From positions 1,612,001 through 1,676,000 of the forward strand of contig OZ000552.1 of assembly GCA_963923955.1 (NCBI GenBank): a DNA stretch of 64,000 bases. The letters are read 5' to 3'. The position numbers were made by a program, and so were the translations under genes. Shown here in pieces: positions 28,366 through 35,900 of this stretch. The number at the start of each line of letters is the position of its first letter. Position 1 is the stretch's first letter. Source of the DNA: G963923955 sp963923955. Lineage in GTDB: Bacteria > Pseudomonadota > Gammaproteobacteria > Eutrophobiales > Eutrophobiaceae. A model generated the notes under the pieces. That model was not told the DNA's origin and made no database searches. It worked only from the letters and a program-made list of their open reading frames with translations.

Positions 28366-29733
28366 ATGAGCGACACAGTGAAATATGTATTAGACGAAGA
28401 GGCACTCCCCAAATCCTGGTATAACATCGTGGCGGATCTGCCCACAGCCCCGCCCGCCGTCCTGCACCCGGCGACGGCTAAGCCGGTCACCCCGGATGAT
28501 CTGGCGCCGCTTTTCCCGCTGGCGGTCATTGAGCAGGAGGTGAGCAGCGAGCGTTATATCGACATCCCCACGCCGGTGCGCGAGATCTTGCGACAATGGC
28601 GCCCGGCGCCGCTCTATCGTGCCCGGCGCCTGGAGAGACAGCTCGATACGCCGGCGCGGATTTATTATAAATATGAAGGGGTCAGCCCGGCCGGCAGCCA
28701 CAAGCCCAACACCGCAGTGGCGCAGGCCTTTTATTCCAAAGAAGAAGGCGTCAAGCGCATCACCACCGAGACCGGCGCCGGGCAATGGGGTTCCGCCCTG
28801 TCCTTTGCCGGCGCATTGTTTGAGCTTGAGATCGAGGTCTTCATGGTCAAGGTCAGTTACCGGCAAAAGCCCTATCGGCGCGCATTCATGGAGAGCTTTG
28901 GCGGCACCTGCATCGCCAGCCCCAGCGATATGACGGAATCCGGACAGGCCATCCTTAAAAAAGACCCAAACAGCACGGGCAGCCTCGGCATTGCTATCAG
29001 CGAAGCCGTGGAGCGGGCGGTGCAGCGTGAGGATACCAAATATGCACTAGGCAGCGTCTTGAATCATGTCCTGCTGCATCAGACCGTCATCGGCCAAGAG
29101 GCCATCAAACAGATGGAAATGGCCGCTGACTATCCCGATCTTGTGATCGGCTGCACCGGCGGCGGCAGTAATTTTGCCGGGCTTGCCTTTCCCTTCATCG
29201 GCGAGAAACTTCGCGGCGGGAAAGATGTTGAGGTGATCGCGGTGGAACCTGCGAATTGCCCGACCTTGACAAAAGGCAAATATGCCTATGACTACGGCGA
29301 TACGGCAGGGCTGACGCCTATGGTGAAGATGCATACCTTAGGCTCCGGCTTTGTGCCGCCCGGCTTTCATGCCGGCGGGCTGCGCTATCACGGCATGGCA
29401 CCCCTGGTCAGCCAACTGGCCGACTTGGGCCACGTCAAGCCGCGCTCTTATCATCAGCGAAGGTGCTTTGAAGCCGGGATTCAATTTGCGAAGGCAGAAG
29501 GCATCATCCCCGCACCGGAGGCGAATCACGCCGTGGCGGCGGCGATTGACGAGGCGCTGCGTTGCAAGAGAGAAGGAAAGGAGGAGAGCATACTGTTCGG
29601 TCTTTGCGGACATGGCAACTATGACATGCAGGCCTATACCGATTATGCGGCCGGCAAACTCTATGACCAGGAGTACTCCGAGGAAGAACTGGCCATGGCC
29701 CTATCAGGCCTGCCAAGCGCCACCGCGGCCTGA
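28366..29733 (+). CDS. trpB2: Tryptophan synthase beta-like protein, TrpB2 type
   Basis: A PLP enzyme of 455 aa that condenses indole (or an indole-like acceptor) with L-serine. The lysine motif is YEGVSPAGSHKPNTA near residue 105 (Lys in SHKPN), and the phosphate-binding loop is GCTGGGSNFAG near 265. The long N-terminal extension (VLDEEALPKSWYNIVADLP) marks the TrpB2 class rather than TrpB1. GAGG lies about ten bases before the ATG at 28366. No trpA or other trp gene is nearby. Expression appears to be controlled by the Trp attenuator immediately upstream. Confidence 0.92.
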   Translation: MSDTVKYVLDEEALPKSWYNIVADLPTAPPAVLHPATAKPVTPDDLAPLFPLAVIEQEVSSERYIDIPTPVREILRQWRPAPLYRARRLERQLDTPARIYYKYEGVSPAGSHKPNTAVAQAFYSKEEGVKRITTETGAGQWGSALSFAGALFELEIEVFMVKVSYRQKPYRRAFMESFGGTCIASPSDMTESGQAILKKDPNSTGSLGIAISEAVERAVQREDTKYALGSVLNHVLLHQTVIGQEAIKQMEMAADYPDLVIGCTGGGSNFAGLAFPFIGEKLRGGKDVEVIAVEPANCPTLTKGKYAYDYGDTAGLTPMVKMHTLGSGFVPPGFHAGGLRYHGMAPLVSQLADLGHVKPRSYHQRRCFEAGIQFAKAEGIIPAPEANHAVAAAIDEALRCKREGKEESILFGLCGHGNYDMQAYTDYAAGKLYDQEYSEEELAMALSGLPSATAA

Positions 29734-29759
29734 GGTGAGGTGCAATGATCCCGACCTTG

Positions 29760-29787
29760 CCCGGCCTTGTTGCCAGGCAAGGCCGGG
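29760..29787. terminator. Strong hairpin after trpB2
   Basis: Arms CCCGGCCTTG and CAAGGCCGGG pair perfectly around an 8-base loop, 27 bases after the trpB2 stop. There is no T tract, so it would stabilise the 3' end or pause polymerase rather than act as a textbook intrinsic terminator. Confidence 0.45.
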
Positions 29788-29891
29788 ATAGGGCTCTGCT
29801 TGGAACCCTCTGGATTCCCGCCCTGCTCCGCTTTCGCGAGGACGAGGATGGGCAGGGGGTGACGAATCATGGACGGTGATGTTGCCTCATT

Positions 29892-29979
29892 CGTCATTCC
29901 CGCAGAAGCAGAAATCCAAGAATCCACCAAGGATCCTGCTGGGAACCCTTTGGATTCTCTTTTTCGCGGGAATAACGGA
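29892..29979. repeat. Composite palindromic repeat, copy 1
   Basis: Starts CGTCATTCCCGC and ends CGCGGGAATAACGG, so the two ends are inverted copies. Each half is itself a short palindrome of the CGTCATTCC-GGAATCCAG type common as extragenic repeats in Proteobacteria. It belongs to the same family as 30006-30092 and 30228-30335. Confidence 0.75.
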
Positions 29980-30005
29980 GGAGACTCTGGAGCCATGTAA
30001 TTACC

Positions 30006-30092
30006 CGTCATTCCTGCGCAAGCAGGAATCCAGGAATCCAACAAGCATCCCGCCGGAAACCCTCTGGATTCCCGTTTTCACGGGAATGACGG
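30006..30092. repeat. Composite palindromic repeat, copy 2
   Basis: The left half is CGTCATTCCTGCGCAAGCAG, the right half ends CACGGGAATGACGG. The internal sequence GGAATCCAACAAGC matches copies 1 and 3 closely. It is followed by a segment that is repeated after copy 3. Confidence 0.75.
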
Positions 30093-30227
30093 AACGGTAG
30101 CCTGTTGCTGAGTGATGAGTTTTAGGGATGAACTGGCTAAGCCTTCTATGGATTCCTAGTCAAGCCAAGAATAGCCCGCCCCATACTCGATACGGTGATG
30201 AGTTATAGGCTATGATGCTTCTCTATT

Positions 30228-30335
30228 CGTCATTCCTGCGCAGGCGGGAATCCAGGAATCCACCAAAGATCCTGCCGGGAACTTTCTGGATTCCGCCCCC
30301 GTTTTCACGGGGACGTGCTTTCACGGGAATGACGG
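30228..30335. repeat. Composite palindromic repeat, copy 3
   Basis: Same left and right ends as copies 1 and 2, but the right half contains an extra CCCCGTTTTCACGGGG hairpin of about 20 bases. This explains the larger unit length. The downstream flank matches that of copy 2. Confidence 0.75.
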
Positions 30336-30492
30336 AGCAGTAATCTGTTGCTGAGTGATGAGTTTTAGGTATGAACTGGCTAAACCTTCTGTGGATTCCT
30401 GCCCACGCGCAGCGATTCATTCAACGTGCCCGGACCTATTTTTATTTTACTTGAAAAACGGCAATATCCTTAATAGCTCAGCAAGACATGGG

Positions 30493-31167
30493 CTAGGCTG
30501 CTGCGCCCGGCTCTCCGGAAATAACAATGCCCGCACCGGGTATCTTGTAGATCCTGTTCATCGTAATCAGCACCGAGGTCAATCCCTCAACGGCTGCTGC
30601 ATTATTGATCGGGCCGGCATGCCAGGCTTTCAATCCAATTAATCCCGCCAGCGCGATCACCTCTTGTCTGGCCTCTTTATTATTCCCACAGACCAGCACA
30701 TCACAGCGCACCTCATGATCGCCGGCAAGATGGGCGGCCGCAATGTTCTGAAAGGCCGAGACAACATCCACCTCTTCCCCCAGCACTGCCTGCGTGATCT
30801 GCCCTGCTGAACCTTCCGGCGGTAATTGGACCCGGCCCACCTTAGGCGGCTGCAAGCAGACCGTGGTATCAATGAATAACTTACCCTGCACCACATCCGC
30901 AATATTTTCAAGCGTTGATCGCTGGTGCGCAAAAGGAACGCTTAGCACGACAATATCGGCTTCCGCGGCAGCAGTTCGATTGTCCATGCCCTGCACCTTG
31001 GCATCGGGCACGCGCGCTATTAATGCGGTAGCGGCGGCGGCGGCCTTGGTTGCCTCGCGAGAGCCGATGATCAACGACACCCCGGCCCTGGCCCAGCGAT
31101 AGACCAGCCCGCCGCCCAGATTGCCCGTGCCGCCTAGTACCGCGATCGTCTTGTTAAATTCACTCAT
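30493..31167 (-). CDS. fno: F420:NADPH oxidoreductase
   Basis: Transfers hydride between NADPH and cofactor F420, supplying or consuming reduced F420. The 224 aa chain has the NADP-binding start IAVLGGTGNLGGGLVYRWA, then GSREATKA, VVLSVPFAHQ, AFQNIAAAHL and the C-terminal NNAAAVEGLTSVLI, all typical of Fno/NpdG. It sits 27 kb from cofCDE and indicates that F420 is used, not just made. An AAGGAG lies 14 bases from the ATG, a long spacing. Confidence 0.9.
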   Translation of the reverse strand: MSEFNKTIAVLGGTGNLGGGLVYRWARAGVSLIIGSREATKAAAAATALIARVPDAKVQGMDNRTAAAEADIVVLSVPFAHQRSTLENIADVVQGKLFIDTTVCLQPPKVGRVQLPPEGSAGQITQAVLGEEVDVVSAFQNIAAAHLAGDHEVRCDVLVCGNNKEARQEVIALAGLIGLKAWHAGPINNAAAVEGLTSVLITMNRIYKIPGAGIVISGEPGAAA

Positions 31168-31425
31168 GTCTGAAGTCGTTGCTCCTTCTCTTTATGTAAA
31201 TGGAATGATTCGATTCTTTGCATACAGACCCGCTTGCAGGTTCTCTTAAAAGACAACGATTCTAAGCGACAAAACAGGATGGCACAACCGGGCAGAATAA
31301 AAATAGAGAACGTACATTTTATAGTCCCTATAAAGATAAGGTTTATTTTACGATTGCAATAATTTATAAAAATACTCAAAATTGTATTCGTAGATATCTG
31401 CAATGAAACTAACACAAGAGCCCTG

Positions 31426-31516
31426 CTAATGCGCCAAAGAGCCCGGGCCGGCGCCGCCGCAGACATCCCAGCTCTGCCCGGTCACAAAGCCGCTCTCAGG
31501 CTCATAAAGAAAACTG
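31426..31516 (-). pseudogene. Remnant of the 3' end of an SDR gene
   Basis: About 90 bases still read as the last 28 residues of a short-chain dehydrogenase (PESGFVTGQSWDVCGGAG, then a stop at 31426-31428). They are highly similar to the 3' end of the intact SDR gene at 39272 (PESGFVTGQTWYVCGGAS). No upstream part remains, so this is a decayed or partial duplicate between fno and the HAD gene. Confidence 0.75.
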
Positions 31517-31551
31517 ATCGTTATGCAGGCAGGAAGACGGGTAGCAATGAG

Positions 31552-32433
31552 ATGAAACGACCGACGTTCAAGCAAAACACCATCGCACTCGTGTATGATT
31601 TTGATGGTACCTTATCGCCGCAGCCCATGCAGGAATATACTGTGCTGCCGCAGCTGGGCGAGGACCCGCGCAAGTTCTGGCAGGAATGCAAACGGGAAGC
31701 CAGGCGGCATAACGCCGATGGCATGTTGACGTACATGCGTCTTCTGATCGAAAAGATGGAACATAACAAAACTCATCTTGATAAAAAGGACTTGCGAAAG
31801 CTGGCGAAGGGTATCGATTATTTTCCAGGCGTTGATAGCTGGTTTGACAGAATCAATGCCCATGTCAAGACGGAGTCGGCAGGCAAGATCAAGCTGAAGC
31901 ACTATATTATTTCCGCCGGCTTAAAAGAGATCCTGGATGGCGTAAGGATACGAAGGCACTTTGCGCGTATGTTTGCTTCGGAATATTATTTTGATCATCA
32001 TGGTGCCGCCGAATTTCCGACCATTGTGATTAACGATACTTCAAAAACGCAGTATTTATTTCGCATCAACAAGGGCATCGAAGATGTGAATGAATCCATC
32101 AATGAGTACATGCCGGAGGCAGCGCGGGCGATCCCCTTTACCAATATCATCTACATCGGCGATGGACAAACCGATGTTCCGTGCATGACCGTGACCAAGA
32201 ATAATGGCGGCTTTGCCATTGCCGTACACAAGCCCAACGATGATGACTCGATTGCGAGCTGCCGGGCGCTGGCGCTTGCCAACCGCATCGATTACTACGC
32301 CCCGGCGGATTACCGACAGGGAAAGACGCTGGAGAATAGAGTGAAGCTCATGCTGGATTTGATCATGGCAAAGATAAACTTGGAAAAAGAAAAATTTTCC
32401 TTTCAACAAGACCTGGCCGATAAGGACGGATAG
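31552..32433 (+). CDS. HAD-superfamily hydrolase (phosphoserine-phosphatase-like)
   Basis: A cytoplasmic phosphatase-fold protein, 293 aa from the ATG at 31552. Motif I is VYDFDGTLSP near residue 15 with the nucleophile Asp, motif II is YIISAGLKEIL near 120, and motif IV is NIIYIGDGQTDVPCM near 200. The cap is helical and charged. The physiological substrate is unknown. The frame remains open further upstream, but that part runs antisense over the SDR remnant and is unlikely to be coding. Confidence 0.85.
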   Translation: MKRPTFKQNTIALVYDFDGTLSPQPMQEYTVLPQLGEDPRKFWQECKREARRHNADGMLTYMRLLIEKMEHNKTHLDKKDLRKLAKGIDYFPGVDSWFDRINAHVKTESAGKIKLKHYIISAGLKEILDGVRIRRHFARMFASEYYFDHHGAAEFPTIVINDTSKTQYLFRINKGIEDVNESINEYMPEAARAIPFTNIIYIGDGQTDVPCMTVTKNNGGFAIAVHKPNDDDSIASCRALALANRIDYYAPADYRQGKTLENRVKLMLDLIMAKINLEKEKFSFQQDLADKDG

Positions 32434-32998
32434 CGCGCTTGCCTTTAGACAGTAAAGATTATAAAAAGGCAAAGACGAGGTGATAGGATAATCCGCATAC
32501 GGCTTGTCTTGAATGTTACGGCGAATATGTTTATAGAATAGGAAAGTGCCGGCGCCGATGACTGGCTGGATGACGGGCAGAGGAGGACATTTTGAACCTT
32601 TCTTAAGAAGAGTACGCGGAATTGACCACCCCGGACGAGGAAGGCTTACGCTTAACCACCCCCTAAAACCCATAATTCAGTAACAAACTACCGTTCCGTC
32701 ATTCCCGTGAAAACGGGAATCCAGTCGAATAACACATACTTCTTATCCGATCCATGCTACCGCCTCCCTCGCCCTTTTTGGCCTTGCAGGGGCTGTATGG
32801 ATTCCTAGATTCCTACTTCCGCAGGCACGACGGCTCTTTGCCTAGCTGTATTTGCCTTCCACCCAAAAACCCGGCAGCAGGGTACCCCTTAAGTTACAGG
32901 GACGGGAATCCAGAAGGCTCCAACCAACTCCCCCTAAAATTCATCCTCAATAGCAAGAGCAGGGCGGTAGCGAGCGGAAAGCGGGTAGCCACCTCCCC
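32434..32998. other. Gene-free stretch with palindromic repeat
   Basis: No supported gene is present in 565 bases. A CGTCATTCC-type palindrome occurs at 32697-32724. The region lies between the 3' ends of two convergent genes (HAD hydrolase and autotransporter) and includes degenerate repeat pieces such as ATTCCTAGATTCC near 32800. Confidence 0.6.
32697..32724. repeat. Dispersed palindromic repeat (single half)
   Basis: Reads CGTCATTCCCGTGAAAACGG then GAATCCAG, a hairpin of the same family as the copies near 30 kb, 37.9 kb, 38.85 kb and 54.8 kb. Confidence 0.75.
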
Positions 32999-35900
32999 CT
33001 AAAACTCAACCCCCACCAACACACGCCCACTTACCGACCGTTCGCTTACCTCGCCCCTATCATGGCTGTATTCCAGCTCGGCCTCTACATGCAGGCGTTC
33101 ATCTAGCCGATAGCGCAGGGATGCCCCCACATAGGCATTGTGCACACTGCTGTCATCATCCGTGCTGATACGGAAGTTGGCACCCGCAAGAGAAAAGCCT
33201 GCCGTCTCATGGTCGGTGAAACGGCTGTCTAGGCCACTTCGGAAGACCACTTCGCCTTGGTCTGCCTCTAAGAGATAAGCCAGCGCCAGTTCCAGGCGGG
33301 TGTTCCAGCTCTTTCCCCCGCTTGCGCGGGGGCAGGCCCTCACGTTTGTTTTGGGTGATATTCGCCCGACCACTCGCAGCGTGGTCGGACAGGCCCTCTG
33401 CCCCCCGCTCGGTATAGCCCTTATACCAGCCTTGGGTATAACTCACGCTGGCGGCTGGGCGCAGTTCCCAATGCTCACTGAGTACTGCCCTATGGCTCAG
33501 TCGTAAGGCCGGACTAAGAAAGAGGCTGCTGTAGCTGCCCTGGGCTACTTGCGCCTGGCCTTGGTTAAGCAGTGCCCTACTGCTGTCATGGTCTTCGTAG
33601 CCCAGATTGAGGCTAAGGCCAATGTCTATGCCCTGCCAGGTGTCCTGGCCATAGAGCCCTAGAAAGAGGCTATCGGTCTCTATCTGGGTGTTTTTACCAC
33701 TACTTACCAGGTCGGCATGGGCATAGCCAAAGAGCACCCCAGCAATGGCGTTAGTAGCAAAGCCTTGTTCTAGGCTAAAAGCCTGCCCCTGCGAAAGCAG
33801 GGGGCCACGCCCCGATAGTCTTGAGAATGGGCAGCGACGCCGCCATCCCGACCACGTCTTCGATCAGCCGCGAACCTTGCCCCGCACCTGATGCGGGGTC
33901 GCCCCAGATAAAGGGACGTGGGTCAACAGCGAGTAAGCCAGGCAAGAGTTCCCCGGCGGCCACCTGGATGGGACGGCGCTGGCTACGACGGGTGCCACGA
34001 TTGCCTTGTCCAGAAGGATTGCCACGCAGGCCACCGGTCAAGCGCTGGTTGACCACGTTATGCACCGCACTGCTTAAGACGCCCATGGCGGTGGATTGGG
34101 CGCTCTCAGCGCCTCTATCCAGGGTCACGAGGCGGGTCGTACCATCCGTATCGGGCAGGGTAAGCACTAAGCGGGTGGGGTCATTGGCCACAGGCTGGGC
34201 GCTGAGGGTGACCGGAGTTGGGGGGACGGGGGCTACAGAGGGGGCAGTCGTACCGGTATCGGTGTCGGTATCCGTGCCGGTGTCAGTATCCGTACCTGCG
34301 TCTGTGTCTGTTCCGGCATCCGTTCCCGTGTCGGTATCGGTGTCTGTGCCGGTATCGGTGTCGGTATCTGTATCTGTTCCGGCATCCGTGTCGGTGTCAG
34401 TATCGGTTCCCGTATCGGTTCCCGTATCGGTGTCCGTATCGGTATCCGTGTCGGTATCCGTTCCGGTATCCGTGTCGGTGTCCGTATCCCCATCCCCATC
34501 TGGATCGGGAGCGGGTTGACCGCCGCCTTGGCCGCCCTGCTGGCCTGCCCCTTGGCCTTGCTGGCCGCCTTGTTGGCCTGCGCCTTGGCCTTGCTGGCCG
34601 CCTTGTTGACCTGCGCCCGCATCCGGATCAGGGTCGGGCTGGCCGCCGCCTTGGCCACCCTGTTGACCTGCGCCTTGGCCTTGTTGGCCGCCCTGTTGAC
34701 CTGCCCCTTGACCTTGTTGGCCACCTTGTTGGCCTGCGCCTTGGCCTTGCTGGCCGCCCTGCTGGCCTGCGCCTTGGCCTTGCTGGCCGCCCTGCTGGCC
34801 TGCGCCTTGGCCTTGCTGGCCGCCCTGCTGGCCTGCGCCCTGGCCTTGCTGGCCGCCGGCACCCGCACCCGCATTCGGATCAGGGCCGGGTTGTTGGCCG
34901 CCCTGGCCTTGTTGGCCGCCTGCGCCCGCATTCGGATCAGGGCCGGGTTGCTGTCCTCCTTGCCCCCCTTGTTGACCTGCGCCCTGGCCCTGCTGCCCAC
35001 CGGCACCCGCATTCGGATCAACAACAGGCGGTTGTACTGGTGGCTGCACGACTGGGGGTTGCGGAGGTTGTACTGGCGGCTGCACGACTGGCGGCTGCGG
35101 AGGTTGTACTGGCGGTGGTGGTGGTGGGGCAGCATCCGCATCTTCGGTGCGCGCATTCGGCAGGCCGGTCAAGGTTTCAAAGTTGCGGTAGCGGATGGCG
35201 CCGACGTTGGCACTGGCCAAGAGGTTGGTGACGTCCAGCGTGTCGCCGTTGGTCTCATCCCCGCCATCCACAATGCCACCGACAAAGGCACTGTCGGACA
35301 GGGTTACGCTATCATCGCCGGCCCCCGTGTTGATGGCACCGGTTACCCCGGCATTATTGCTAATGCTCACCTGGTCATCGCCGGCCCCGGTGTTCACATC
35401 GCCATCAAGCTGGGCGTCCTCAGAGAGGGTCAGGGTGTCTGCGCCATCGCCGCTGCTGATATTGCCAGTGACCTGACTAGTGCCAGAGATGTCGAAGGTA
35501 TCATCGCCCGCCCCGCTCGTGATGGTGCCGGTGACCTGGCCGGTGCCGGTGAAGAGGAAGCCGTCATCCCCATCCCCGCCATCTACGTCGCCGGTTAAGT
35601 TAGCCCCACTGGAGAAGGTGAAGCGGTCATCGCCGCCGCCACCGCTTAAGTTGGCGGTGAAGGCGCTGGATAAGCTGAAGGCATCTGCGGCGCTGCCGCC
35701 CGTGAGGGTCTCAAAGCCGCTGAACTCTAGCGTGTAGGTCTCGGCGGCGTTGGTGGTAGGGTTGGTGCCTTCCACGGCATAGGTGGACAAGGCCGGCGTG
35801 GCATTCAGCGTCCAGGTGGCGGCGGTGTCATAGCCGGTTAAGGTATCGGTGTGGGCCGCATTCGCCGAGCCGGTGAGTTGGTCGATGCCAGTGAAGCCGT

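Larger units (their letters stand above)
29734..30492. other. Repeat-rich intergenic region without genes
   Basis: No credible gene lies in these 759 bases. A perfect 10-base stem with an 8-base loop (29760-29787) follows trpB2, without a T run. Three copies of a composite palindromic repeat follow (29892-29979, 30006-30092, 30228-30335). The last two carry the same downstream sequence, including a repeated CTGTTGCTGAGTGATGAG at 30102 and 30345, so a unit of roughly 240 bases has been tandemly duplicated. The short frames here come from the repeats. Confidence 0.75.

Noticed and set aside
31164..31466. Minus-strand frame of about 100 codons upstream of fno
   Set aside because: It joins part of the SDR remnant in a wrong frame with AT-rich intergenic sequence and has no domain or ribosome site.
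32056..32673. Minus-strand frame of 205 codons opposite the HAD hydrolase gene
   Set aside because: It overlaps HAD motif IV on the other strand and shows no signal peptide, domain or ribosome site.
34515..34995. Direct repeats of 33 bases resembling a CRISPR array
   Set aside because: Units are contiguous without unique spacers, are in frame in a coding region and have no cas genes nearby.
34218..35598. Long plus-strand frames opposite the autotransporter repeats, rich in Arg/Leu or Ala/Leu
   Set aside because: They are frame shadows of the GQQGQGAGQQG and Thr-Asp repeats; periodic DNA keeps all frames open.
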